64,000 nt of DNA from Tetracladium setigerum (taxonomy: Eukaryota > Ascomycota > Leotiomycetes > Helotiales). The position numbers and the translations under genes were made by a program. The stretch lies in NCBI GenBank assembly GCA_031472005.1, contig PZJY01000003.1, positions 1,426,001 to 1,490,000 on the forward strand, in the 5' to 3' direction. Of the stretch, positions 1 through 12,480 are shown one piece after another. Positions within the stretch are counted from its first letter, which is position 1. Each line of letters starts with the position of its first letter. Below the pieces are notes generated by a model. The model did not search any database and was not told the origin of the DNA. It saw nothing but the letters and a program-made list of their open reading frames with translations.

Positions 1-223
1 AGGAGGTGGATTGAGGAATGTCGTTGTATTGGGGGAGGGATTGGCGGGCGATGGCTCGCGAGCGGCGAACGCGACGGATGGTGTAGAGGGCTCCCACGCA
101 GAGCAGGGCGACGAAGAGGAGGACGAGGAGGGCGATAAGGAGGTTGAGTGTGGTGCTGGGCATGGAGGTTGTGGTGTTCTCAGCTGGGGAGGTGCTTCGG
201 TGTTGGAGGCTGGGGATTGACAT
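1..223 (-). CDS. Small single-pass membrane protein, N-terminal part (runs off the left edge)
   Basis: An open frame on the minus strand starts with ATG at 223-221 (upstream context accaccatc) and stays open for 74 codons to the window edge. The N-terminus is about 25 residues rich in Ser and Thr. A hydrophobic stretch follows at about residues 26-48 (Leu, Ile, Val, Ala, Phe), and then a basic cluster (RRVRRSR). Hydrophobic then basic suggests one membrane span with the N-terminus outside and the rest in the cytosol. The part that follows (QSLPQYNDIPQ) is not membrane-like. The combination of in-frame ATG, clean membrane segment and no stop is hard to get by chance, so I take it as real. The family cannot be named because the C-terminal part lies outside the window. 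The plus-strand frame over the same bases is its antisense shadow. Confidence 0.6.
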   Translation of the reverse strand, partial: MSIPSLQHRSTSPAENTTTSMPSTTLNLLIALLVLLFVALLCVGALYTIRRVRRSRAIARQSLPQYNDIPQSTS

Positions 224-3200
224 GATGGTGGCGGTGGTTGTGGTGTGGTGAAAGTAGTGCTGTTGTGGTATTGCTATTGTGGTAGAGACTGTGGAAGGGT
301 GTATTGTTAGCTGTCGAGGTCCCTTGTCCTGCAAGAGATGGGGAAAGAATGAGAAGAATGAGAAGGAGATGCTTGATCGGAGTGAGTGCACGATTATCCG
401 CCGTCCATCCATTTATGTTTATAGGGATTAAGCAATGTCTCTCCCCCTCCTCCTTTTGGCGCCATTTACTATCTAACTATCTTCTATCGATCTGTCTGTC
501 TATCGATCGTATTGTGTTGGGGAAGGGAGGAAAAAGTGTGTGAGAGCTGAACTTACACCTCTTTGAGAGCGAAAAGCAAGTAATAGGCAGTGGGTAATTA
601 CTTGGGCGTGATTGTTGTAGTTATGTGACAGAATTGGTAACAAGTGACGAGTAGCAATTAAGCTGTTTCGTTCTTTCGCTTCGCTTTTGACTTTTGGGGA
701 GATTCGAGTTACTCGCAAAGAATGGACGGAAGATCGGCTAAGAGAGTGAAGCCGGGCAACCAGGTGGTGATAGTGATGGTGATGGTGTTGTTTGTTGTGA
801 GGAAAGAGCGTGGGTATCCCGAAGGAAAAGGAAGGAGCGAAAGGGGGTGAGAGGGAGGGAAGGAGCGAGCGAGCAAACAACCAAACAGCAATTGGCGATC
901 TAGACGAAGGTCGTGAAGAAGGTGAAGAAGAAGAAGAAGAAAAGGGAAAGCGAGGAGAGGAGGTGAGAAGTCTTTCATCAGCACACCACACACCCACTCA
1001 CCCACTCCCTCTCTCCCTCTCCCACACTTCCTCACACACACAGCCAACCAAGTTGCACCGCCTGCCCCTTCCTGGCCGCCCTGTCTCTCGTCCTCCCCTT
1101 CTCCCCTGCCTCTCAACCGCCGTGCTATCCCCCTTTGAGCCGCTGCCATCAGGTACGCGAACCCTCATCTCCGCCCATCAGCCAATAGATAGGCGATAAG
1201 GGTGACAGTTGTGGAGATCCCCCTGCTGGGCAAATCTTACATCTGCACGTGTTGGGTCTAGTCGGGCCTTGGTCTTCCCAGTTTCTGTTCCTGTTCCTCC
1301 CTGCTCACTCTCCCCCTTGCTCTCTGTTCAGGATCTGATTGATTGATTGAGTGATGCTGATGGTGGTCCAGGCCGACCTGGGAGTGAAGGGAAGGGAAGG
1401 AGGGCGGAAAAGTGATCTTACTTCCTTCGTACCTGAATGAGGGCGGCAAAGAAGATGCTGGTGCATTATTGTGGCGACCGAGGAGAGCGCTTGCTTATGC
1501 AGTAGTTGAGAGTTACTACTTGGAAACTCATCTCTTCTCCTGAGAAAAAGTACCTTAAGTTGAAGTACTGCACCTATTATTGTGAAGTACCTTTACTTTC
1601 AACTCTAAACTCTGCAAAAAGCAACACAACCAGGAGGAAAGGCGTCCATCCCATAGGCTGCGGGCTGACAGGCCGTTGTTACAGCCCAAGCACAGCACAC
1701 AACTACTTACTACCTTCGTACAGAATAAGCCGCCTGCCACCCGTCCTTCCATGATCCATTGGGAGGCTCAGGAGGTAAGAATCAATACGAGTCTAGATTT
1801 GCTACAGAAGCGCCGTCCATCTGCATTATTCCATCCAGCCGCCGTTTGTTTGCATTACTGACCTTCTTCCCTCAAATTGTAGTGAGTATTGGGAACGAGA
1901 TCGGACTGATACTGATACTAATACTGTACATGTATCTACCGTACAGTACAGTACGTTCAAACCGCCTAGCCTGCCCCCTTTCTCGAGTTGCGTCCGTTGT
2001 TTCATCATCTCCAGACCTAATTCATCCCTTTTTTATCTCCATTCTCCATCATCAATCATCACTCCTACTTGGGATGTTTCTTCCTGACTCTGTCCACCCA
2101 TCCCATCCCCATCGTTCGTCTCAAGTCGGTAATCCGGAGAAGGTTTGAGTGCTTGGCTGCTGTCCCCCCGGACGGTGGTTGTGCAAAGTTCAAACTCTCT
2201 CTCCAGCTTTTTTGCCTGTCTCGCCGCCAGTGGTCACGCGTGAGCCTGCCTTTGTGAGTTTGTACAGTATACATTATTTTAGCCTGTAAAAACCATTTTC
2301 CGAGGCTGGCTAGCTTACACAGAAATACTCCAAGAAAGGAGCTGGAGCATTATTTATTGGGCCAACCAGGGCCAGCCAGCTTCACTGCTTGCATCATGAT
2401 TTGAGGTGATGTGTTGTGTCACGTGCGCGCGTTCATGCATAGCAGAATTGCTGCTTGCCCCCTCCCCTTTCTCTCCATTCTTCTCCTCCTCACTCTCGCC
2501 TCGCAACATTTGTTCCTTTGAACTTAGCATTACTTCCTCTTAGCAACTCTGTACCGAATAACAACATCTCCTTATCCCGTAAAACCTTCGACCCTCATCT
2601 TGAGCCCTTCAACCATTCTTTTTTTCTATTTCTGGTGCTCCTCTCGTCCACCAGCTCACCCAATCCCCAAGTCTAGATTGACAGTCCAGTAGTTTGTACT
2701 TCGCCAAGTGCGCGAAGATGCCTCGTGAGATCTGGGAACACTTCCTTCAAGCATCCGACCATTATTCATCCATTCCTGGAAGGGAGACGTGCTGGGAGAA
2801 AGCTCCGTCTTCATTCATGGCGTCTTGCATCCCCAAAAGAACGGCAAACAAAAATCAATTGCCTCATCATCGTGTCCAATACTTGATCCCCCTCCCCCGA
2901 TTTCCTCGTGTCGTCCCCGCAATGTAGAAAAGTATATCCTGCGAAAAGGAAAAAAAAAATAGTGTCTCGCCAGCCTCTTCAATTGATCATCATCCATACT
3001 ACAGACGTCGTGCAACTTGACTAGCTCCCTCCAAGCCAATGGAAAATCCCATAAGTCGGTACAGACCACTCGGCCATTCAACGAATCAGCAATAGCAAAC
3101 GGCGGTGAGGAGTGGGAGAAGAAAACAACCAACAAAACAAGACTCGGCCCCTCGCAATGCATATTTGGGGCCCTTTTGCTGTCACTTCTCACTTTCTGCC

Positions 3201-6200
3201 TGAACTACTACTGATAATGCACGCCTCGATCGACCGATGGACTGCTTTCATGTGGTCTCGCATTCTCCCAGCCGAATAACAGCACAAACCTGGGAATGAA
3301 ATAATTGGGATTGGGATGGGGGCTGGGACTGGTAACGGCGGTGGTGCAGAAGAGAAGTGCCGGGTGGAACGAGAGACAGATGAACCTGGGACACAACAAA
3401 AGAGATCTCAGATGTGTAGTGGGAGAGACTGACTTCTCCACTCCTCGTGGCCCGAGGCAAAGATCGAATGAGAGCGGGTGAGTGTCAAGATATGCAGCCA
3501 GGCGATCCTCTTCATCCGTCGTGGCAGCGAAACGCTGGGAGAGAGCTGGTAAGCGCATGCCCGAGTTGCGGTTGAGGCTCGGAAGACTGCCTGCTGTCTT
3601 GTTGAAGTACAGCAGTACCTCTGTACAAGTTGGGCGTGGAACAGGCGCCACTAGGGAGATGGGCGGCGAGGTGAGTGGTAACGATTCCTGTACGGCAAGG
3701 TGTTACCAGAGAAGAGAGTAAGTAGTTGGGCAAGCTGCTGCTGTCCGGCGAGCGGTCCTCGATGCAGGAGGAAAGCCCTTCTGCGCCATTTGTAATGCTT
3801 GATCGGGGGGAGGGAAGTGGCCGTCGCTGAATGCAGTGTATATGAGCTGCAATTGGCGGTATTTGGGTGAGGCGTGAGGGATCTTAGAGTGTGATTGCGG
3901 TGTTTTTGGCGAGTGGAATGCAGTCGAGAGGAATGTTGTTGTTGTCATCGTCGTTGTGTCTCCACAACAAAGATGCAAGCGGATGGGATGCTCTCCATAC
4001 ATGAACAAAAAGAAAGGTCCAAGCAGGGAATCCTCCCGTTCAGGAAAGGTTGATCGGTGGACCAGCATGGCATCAAGGCTCCGAAGAAAGTTGGATCCCC
4101 CGGATCTGAAACGCGAAGTTGTGTTGCCTTGACAAGCTAAGAGGAGATCAGGAGAAATTGAAGAGTCGTCTTTTCCCCTCGCTTCCCGCTAATGACAGTA
4201 CGAGAAGAAAAGCCCGTCGAGACTTGAGAAAGATGCCAGGTGTATGGGAATAATGACTACTGGACTAGACTGTGTTGTATTGTAATTTGTATGACACGAC
4301 ATCACTTTACCAATTGTCGGCCAGACACACTTTCTCTCCAAGTACCTACATATTGACTGCAAGCAAGATATGAATATTGAATTTACTGTAGGTTGTTGTT
4401 CATCATTATTCCTCTGCATGAATTGTTGAGAAAGGGAGGCATGGATGACTTCAACTATACTCCGTATGGTTCATCACCTCCAGCATTCCCAGAATCCCAA
4501 GTCAGCAATCCCGTCACTCATAAGAATTGGCCAAACGAATATAGGCGATGCCGGGAAAACATGGCCCCCTTTTGTGTTTGTTTCCCACTTGAGATAGATG
4601 AATGAGGAGAATAAAAGTCTTGCTATAAGGCTTAGCGATTTCCTAATTAAACTTGACATTACCTACCTTCGTATTTCCTTTTTGTCGTATATACTACTAC
4701 TGCTGCGTTGTGTCAATACATATTCCACCAAGCCAACCAAAGAAAGGGCAACAACATAATAAACATTAATGATTGTACAGCAAATCCTTTCCTTCATAGG
4801 ATGGGGGCAACATACTTTTTGCTACTGTATTATTCTTGCCACTAAAGTAACACAACACAGTAGCCTGCTTCTAGAAATAGTTCGAACACGTCGCATCAGG
4901 GTTGCTTCTAAGCACACACACTACTGTAGACAGCGGGAGTTCTAGCTATATTGAGGCCGAACTTTGTATGGGAAGCATCTGGTGTATGTGAAATGCCGGA
5001 TGCATGGTTGGAGGTCAAAGTTTATGTTGATATATGCAGTACATAGTAATCTTACCTACACAAAGGTAGCATCTACACTGGATTGCTTCTCGTCTTGCCT
5101 TAACATCTCAATCATCACCACCATCCCAATAACACTGTAATGGTCAAACGAGAACGGGCATAAATACAGTATATCTCAGCTTCTTGTCAAGCCTCCCTTT
5201 GCTCCGCTCTTCCCCCCTGCTATGTCTCAGAGCAAGGTCCCCTGCGCCGACGCCTTAGCACGGAGTGAGATCTTGCCCCCTCCCCCCCAGAAACCAGGCA
5301 TTCCTCGAGACGTGAGAATAACATTTTTGTCTCTCCAGCCCACTGAGGCACGCACATATTCAGCACTACTCCAGCATTTCTCGGCCTATTGCATACACAC
5401 TTCTGAGCAGTGTGGATGCTTTTGAATTCTCACGACACCCAGAAAACTTTGCGAATATCCTCCTCCACCTACACCTCTCCGGAACACGAATATCCTTCCT
5501 CCCTGTTGACCAGACACGGATCGACCTGCTTGCTACCCACGCCGTGCAACATCTGCTCCTCCTGTACAACCTCTTCGCTTCACTCTCCCTTCCCCCAGTC
5601 AGGACTCTCGAGATCAATCTACCTAGGCTTCAGAGACAAGATCTCTATAAACCTGCTCTCTCCAAGTCCTGCTCGTCAGTCGTCTCTCTTGCTTGCAAGT
5701 TCAGGCGCACAAACGACAAGCCGCCTGCTTCGAAAACGACGGTCCAGTATTCCTTACTTACCAACTTACCCCTTCCAAGACCCGTCTCGCGACAGCGCAC
5801 AACCAGCAGCAAAGGGGAAAAGCAGACCAGATTATTACTTACTGTCGACTCAAACACCTTCACAGATCCGCCCTCCGCGCGCGGGTGCCTGCCTTGCCTC
5901 TTCCTAGCAGCGTCCGCCTTCCTTTCCTCGTTGCATATGACAAACGAAAGTGTTGTGTCGCGCGACCTACCTTTGCCCTACCTGCCTTGACGGCTACTCC
6001 CCAGCAAGCTTCGACCATCTTCTTCTTCTCCTCCTTCCTTCCTTCAATGCTGGCCAGCTTTCCATGAAATCGATTCTTCCCTCAAGCCTCATATTTCTGT
6101 AAATGAAATTCTTGCATACTCGCTCTGACTACATACTCCCAACTACCTGGACTCCTGGTACGTTTCACCCCCTCAGCTCTGCCAAAAGGCTTGCATTTTG

Positions 6201-6406
6201 CGGTCAGCCTTGCACACCTTTGCTGACTGTCCTTTGCCGTCATAGTCACATAGATCTAGAAACTTGTCAAATAAGCTGAACGAGAGCATCCCTTGGTTAT
6301 AGACTCCAACAGCATAGGTTAATAATACCATCTCTGTGCCGGTATATTTACATTCCGCGGCCTTCGAACCTCTCACACACACACCCAAATCTATAAACAC
6401 ATCCGA
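224..6406. other. 6.2-kb intergenic region between two divergent genes
   Basis: No frame here has a recognisable domain or plausible codon use. It holds GA/CT-rich low-complexity stretches (about 800-1100 and 2450-2650), several TACTGTA/TACAGTA motifs (1922, 1942, 1947, 2263, 4384, 4823, 4922, 5165) and one TACGGAGTA-type palindrome (4458-4466). From about 5200 to 6400 the plus strand is pyrimidine-rich with many CTC/TCC runs. That is typical of long transcribed leaders in filamentous fungi, so this last part is probably promoter plus 5' leader of the PUF gene. The short open frames at 5410-5990 are then upstream frames at most. The left part probably serves the membrane-protein gene on the minus strand. 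Confidence 0.5.
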
Positions 6407-9385
6407 ATGTCTTCTGCTGCAACGAGCAGACCCTCTGGAGCCATGACGAACGCTGTGAGTGTGTCCTCTCCCGACTCCTCTAACTCTGCTGACTTGCTTG
6501 AAAGGTGCGATCAAATCGCTTCCCCGAATTCGGTGCGGCTCCTGGCAGACACAACAGCGAAGATAGAACTGCTGTTCTCTCACAGACAACTTTTGGTAAT
6601 GGCGGAGCATGGCAGCCTGCAGGCGGCATCTGGAGCACCAATGCAATCGGCAGTGGGCTCGCCAACACAAAGCGGGATCACTCACGTCCTCGAGGTACGC
6701 CAGAACAGGGTGGAAACACAAGGACAATAGCTAATGGCAGCACAGCAGGTGCAAATGATGATCTCACGGGGCCAACTGGATCTGGTGCGCTTGCAGCTAC
6801 TTCTGAGGCTGACACCTGGGCTGGCCGTGCGAATTTATGGAATGCGCCAGACAACACATCACCAACACTCCCAGCTTCCCACAGTGGAAGCACGTCTCCA
6901 TCCCACACTCGAGGCAACATTCCAGGCAAATCATCCCAAACTGTACACGAGCTCTCGAATCCATACCACCAGTCGAGGTCGGCTATCGGCCAAAGTGTTG
7001 GTCTGAACCGAGCGCAAGTGAAGAGTAGCTTGGACCCCTCTTCTGGTTCATTCTATATTCGCAAACCTTCTTTTGGATACCAAGACAATGAAAAGGAGAA
7101 TACTGGATTCCATGCCAATGGGGATTCTTACGAGGTCGAGATGCCCTCCGCAAGATATCTTGGGATGGGCAGTACGTCAAGAGACCCAAGCATGCCTCCT
7201 TCCAGAACATCCGAATCTGGGTTAAATGGCAACACTTTAGCTTTCAAGAGCGGTCACCAAACTTTCGGCTCCATCGGCGGCGGCCATACACCAGCCAACT
7301 CAATTCATTCGACTAGACAATCCATCTCGGAAGCCCCAGGTCAATTCTCCAGCGTATCTCGATTTGAGCTGAACCAAACAGAAGCCGCCCTGAATGAAAA
7401 ATTTGCCAAGTTTAATTTATCCCGTGAACAAACCAACAATAGCAGCAGCAACAATGCATCTCAAACCAGCTATCTTCAGGGAATGTCACACTCACCCAAC
7501 AACCCAAATTTCCCACAATCCTATTCTCAGGCCCCTGTCTGGAATGATACTCCAAAGTTCAATAACCATGAGCAATATTCCAACCAGCCTTTCGCAGACC
7601 AAGGCTATTTTAACAATAACAAAGGTCAGAGATTCACCGAGAATGGCTCTGCTTCCCCGGCAGGAAGTGATCACCGACGTGGATTGAACAGTCCCAAATA
7701 CTATTCTGCAAATGGAACGCCACCATCAGGCTCCGAGCAGATGTTCAGGCCAGGCTCTGGGCCAAGAATCGCTCAGGCTGAGCTGGATCGCCGATTGCAA
7801 AATCATTTCGCACAGCAAGCTTTCCTCTTCCAAGCTCAACAGGCACAATTCCAAAGCCAATATGGGCCTGTTTTCGACTTTGCTACGCAACAATTCCGAC
7901 CAAACTATCCATACCCAATGCCAATGCCATCATTCCCTCAAGCACAGGTCATTCCAACTCGCCCAGCAAAGGACCAAGATGCCGGTGTTGGTATGCGTAG
8001 TGCCTTGCTAGAGGAGTTCCGCTCGAATTCCAAGACCAATAAGAGGTATGAGTTGAAGGACATCTACAATCATATTGTCGAGTTCAGTGGAGATCAGCAT
8101 GGGTCGCGCTTCATTCAAGCAAAGATCGAAACGGCCAACAGTGATGAAAAGGAGCAAGTCTTCCGGGAAATCCAGCCAAATGTCTTGCAACTCACAACGG
8201 ATGTTTTTGGTAACTACGTTATCCAGAAGATGTTTGAACACGGCAATCAGGTTCAAAAGAGAGTATTGGGAGAAAACATGAAAAATCACATGGTAGAGTT
8301 GTCATTGCAGACCTATGGATGCCGAGTCGTCCAGAAGGTGAGTTCACTGTTCCTACTGCTTCTCTGTTGCAAAACTCACTATCTCTAGGCTCTTGAACAT
8401 GTTCTTGCTGATCAGCAAGCCGAGCTTGTCAAGGAACTTCGATCAGACATTCTCAAACTGGTCAAGGATCAAAATGGTAACCACGTCGTGCAAAAGGCCA
8501 TCGAGCGTGTTCCCACTGATCACATTCGATTCGCAATCGATATCTTCAAGGGTCAAACGCCGGTATTGGCTGTTCATCAATACGGATGTCGTGTTGTGCA
8601 GAGGATTTTGGAGTTTTGCAAACCCCAAGATCAGGCTAGCATTTTGGAGGAGCTACACCAGTGTGCTGGAAGTCTCATCACTGATCAATATGGCAACTAT
8701 GTCATTCAACACATCATTGAGCAAGGAAAACCGGAAGATAAAGCCAAGGCACTCCAGGTTGTCCAGGGCCAGATCCTGATGTTCTCAAAGCACAAGTATG
8801 CTTCGAACGTGGTTGAGAGAGCCATTAGATTCGCTACCGACGAGCAAAGGAGATCCATTGTCTCCCAGCTGACCACGCTGAATGCGGATGGCTCGAGCAC
8901 ACTACAGTCCTTGATTAAAGACCAATTTGGCAATTATGTGATCCGTAAGTTTATGTGTCCTCATACCCATGCTATTTTTCTGACCAAGTCACGCAGAAAC
9001 TGTTCTCGATTCGCTCGAAGGTGATGAGAAGAAGGCTTTCTTGGAAAGCACCAAAGTCCAGCTCGCGATTGTCAAGAAATACAACTACAGTAAACAAGTC
9101 GTCGCCATCGAAAAGATGGTGCTCACTGGCAAGGGTCCTAACAGAGAGCAAAACGGACATGGCCAAAATCGCCCCCACGCCCCCGTCCGCAGAGTACAAC
9201 CAATTGATACCCCGTCAAAAGCCGCAACGCCAGCCCTCACCAACGGACAGAACAGTCCTCGAAGCAGTGTTCCAAGTGCGAGTGCCAGCACGATTGACGA
9301 GACAAATGATAGTGTATCGTCTGGCAAGACGGCTGTGGAGTACGGTGAGAAGGGCTGCCCTGAAGTCGTCATCGAAGCTGCATAA
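6407..9385 (+). CDS. puf3: Pumilio-family (PUF3-type) RNA-binding protein
   Basis: Four exons: 6407-6454, 6505-8337, 8389-8944, 8997-9385, giving 941 residues. All introns are 50-52 nt with GTGAGT or GTAAGT donors. Residues 1 to about 525 are low-complexity (Ser, Asn, Gln, Gly rich). Residues about 535-870 hold eight Puf repeats. Their RNA-reading cores are GSRFIQ, NYVIQ, CRVVQ, NHVVQ, CRVVQ, NYVIQ, SNVVE and NYVIQ, which is the order known from Pumilio. Such proteins bind UGUA-containing elements in 3' untranslated regions and repress or destabilise mRNAs; yeast Puf3 acts on messages for mitochondrial proteins. The start is chosen because exon 1 is in frame and its ATG is the first one joined to the long exon. 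The final 70 residues are Ser/Thr/Pro rich. The PUF family is certain; assignment to PUF3 rather than another PUF subgroup is likely, based on the recognition code. Confidence 0.93.
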
Positions 9386-12300
9386 ACCCCTCTACTCGCC
9401 ATTCAACCCTTCTACTCTTCCCTCCAAGGCAACAATTCAAGAAACAAAAGTACCCCTCGACTGAATTGGATTGGCTTGCTGAGAGCCACACAAAAAGGCA
9501 AAATCTTCTCAGGGCATACAACAACTTCCATTCTCTCTTTTCTCTGTTGATCTGAGCTGGCTTCAAACTATTTTATATTCTCAAGAAACATGTTTAATCT
9601 TTGTGGGGTTGATTTGTCTATTTGGTCTAGTTCATTTGCAGATATGAAAGCAGGAAACGTGTGGGAGTAGGAGCTGTTCGAAGTTTCCTCTCCCTGGTCT
9701 CTGGTGTGGGATTTGGACTTGGATTTGTGGTGCCTTACGATATAGGTTTATCCGCCAGTCTCCTATTATGACGAACAAACAAAATTCATTTGCTAAAGGT
9801 TTATTTTTTAACATTTTGGGCGGGGAGTGGGATACGTTTTGGGAAGGGACGGGTGTTACGTTTTTCTTTCTTCTTTTTTTTGGCTGTTTCGATTGTATGT
9901 TGGATATGTTTAGGGCACACCTATGGTAGATAACTTTTTTCGCGTCTTTTTGGTGTTTGAGTGTTTTCTCTTGCATGACTCCTCTCTAGAAGGAGTGTGG
10001 AGAATGGAATACAGGAGGGAAAAGGGATATTCTTATTTTTTATTTTTCTATAAATCAAAAGAGGAGTGATAAAGAGAGCGAGCGAGGGGGGGAGGGGGAG
10101 CCAGCGGGTCTTGTTCGTTATCATGATAAATCATCATTGCTACTACTATTACTATGGACAAATTGATGTCGGGCCCACGTTTTGTGTGTACAGCTTCTTC
10201 TGTCTTCTCTGGTTCCTGTTTCGATGTTACCTTGTGCCTCTGCATCTATTACATGAGTCTTGTCTTGTGTGTTGTTTTGATCAATAATATCATCGTCAGT
10301 CCATTTTCCCATAGATACGGGAGGTATCTATGAAGTATACTTTTATTCCAAGCATATTAACGATCTCACGTAATTGTTGGTGCTTGCCAACGTAACCTGC
10401 TGCTGCCCTACTGCTGATTTTAACGTCGCTATATGTGGCTATCATTAAGGAGGCGAATGAAAAAATGCAATCTTTGTGGGCAGGTGATGAACGATGAATC
10501 GATCACTTACCAACCAACATATCTACCCAACAGACTCGATGAGAATGTGGGAAAGAGAGTAATTAACTTACTTTTACTTGAATGCAGCATAAATTAAGTA
10601 AAGTTTACGCAAGAAAAGAAAAGGTAGGTATACATAGCAAATCAGAAGATTGCTGGACTGAGTGTGAAGGAAGGAAGGAAGGAATGACTGACTGACTGCA
10701 CTTGCTGTCACTGCCTCGGGTTTATTTTCTACTTCTCAAGAAACTCAATCTTACTTGGCCAGATCTAACACGACCTGAATTGTATTAAAAGCTTCCTCTC
10801 GGGAAAGAATGCGCTGCTTGCACATATGATACTAAAACGGTTTTTGTTAAATATAATTTATTCAACTCATTGTTTGATGAAACCTTGCCTCGAGATATCA
10901 TGGAATGAAAATAACGAGAACGAGATTGAAGTATGCTCATTCACGAGAAATGAAAATTGAAAATGATGAAAAGAAGAGAAAAAAGGTAGATAAATTATAT
11001 GTAGAAATGTATAGACAAGTTTACCTTTTCTTTTTTTGGGGGAGGGGGTGTGTGGGGGGGTATGAGGGAGAAGAGAAGAGCTATAGATGTGGAAGTTCAA
11101 ATCCAAACTTCAACCCCATCCAGATTTCCCCTTCCTACCTTGTATAAGAGAGTGTTCAAACAATAGAAGATCAATTCTACTTAATATAGATATTTCATGC
11201 ATTCCTCCTCCTCTCTACCTGTGGTGGATGGAGGGAGATAGCACGAGTGAATGAAGTGAATGAGCGAGTAGAGGAAAGGTGAAAGGTGGAGGGGTTGGCA
11301 AAGTAAAGTTGGTTTCCTAACGAGAAATAAGATAAATCAGTGTGAAAGCAATCTCTTTAGAAGAGAACAATAAATTACAGCAGCACAACTCAGTGCAATA
11401 ATTTCTTTAGAACGAGCGTTGTTGCTGTTAGGCAGGGTAGAGAAAACGGTTTAGGACCTTTTCTCTCCCATTTAAAACTAGCTATCAGTACAATTTTTAG
11501 GTGAATAGAGACTCTGCTTTTGATGTTTGAGGGTTAGATATTTCACGAACGATAGGTGTTGATTCAAGTTAGCTAGCTTCACAACAAGATCTTCTTTCTT
11601 CCTCCCAATCTGCGACTGAACAGGCCAAAGTATCCTAAGAGATCCCTTCAAGCTTTGCTTAACAACATCCCCTTGCTAACGAAAACTTGTCACAAGCGCC
11701 TAAGATCACAATTCGACACACATACGCACCAATCTTTATGTATTTGTGTTGTATTTGTGTTCGCTATTGGGATATTTCGATGGTACAGGTGCACGACCAC
11801 CGTCAAACGCAAGTCCCTCAAGACAGCCCTGACTTTTGACGATAGCAGCAAGCAAGCAAAGTGCAAGTTTATAGTTTCTCAACCTCCCACCCCCCAACTT
11901 TAACCCCCACCCCCAATTTTCCCACACCAACGCGAAGAAAAAGGTGAAAGAAGTAATGACTCCCCGTGTATGCAGCCAAGAAAACGTTTTTGCCTAAAAA
12001 TGAAAAGTAGGAAAATGACAGAACGCGATCAGAAACACCAACAAACAACACATTTTCGTTTCCTTGAAATGGGACAGTCGATCTTTGTGGGAAGTCCTTT
12101 GGAAGATGGCTGGAAGGAATCCCGATGGTGTCCTGAAAGCTCCCAACATATGCAATGCAACCCCCAAATTATCTGACCCGTTCTTCGTAAAGATGCGAGC
12201 AGACAAACCCCCAAACAACGCCCTAGGAAAAAAAACTCAAAACCATGTATGCAGCCATCCACCCAACCCAGTGAAGAAGACAAAGCGGAAAGTCATGAAG

Positions 12301-12480
12301 CCATGCAAATCGTAGCAAAGCAGCAACCAGATTGAAGAGACTCGTCTAACAACCAGACAGAAATCAGGTGCGCCCAAAAGCCCATATGATACAAGTGCAC
12401 CAAAGGTAAAGCGTTCAAGAGAAACCGGCAGCCTTCGGGGGTTCCGCAAGGACGAGAAAAGTCGATCGGAGTACGAGATC
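9386..12480. other. 3.1-kb convergent intergenic region
   Basis: This lies between the 3' ends of the PUF gene and the C2H2 gene, so it should contain both 3' untranslated regions. It is AT-rich, with poly-T and poly-A runs and small tandem repeats at 10666-10699. No frame shows a domain or plausible splicing. I see no RNA gene. Confidence 0.5.
10666..10699. repeat. GGAA/ACTG simple repeats
   Basis: A GAAG/GGAA tetranucleotide run is followed directly by an ACTG run of about three and a half units. It is non-coding low-complexity sequence between convergent genes. Confidence 0.8.

Noticed and set aside
1..223. Reading the left-edge protein as a membrane RING-finger ligase
   Set aside because: Only the membrane N-terminus is visible; no RING cysteines are in the window.
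709..1149. Minus-strand open frame of 146 codons, and its 165-codon neighbour
   Set aside because: Composition follows the GA/CT-rich simple sequence below it; no domain, and both strands are open for the same reason.
5410..5990. Overlapping plus-strand frames of 165 and 192 codons before the PUF gene
   Set aside because: Two frames are open at once over pyrimidine-rich DNA, with Ser/Leu/Pro-rich products typical of leader sequence.
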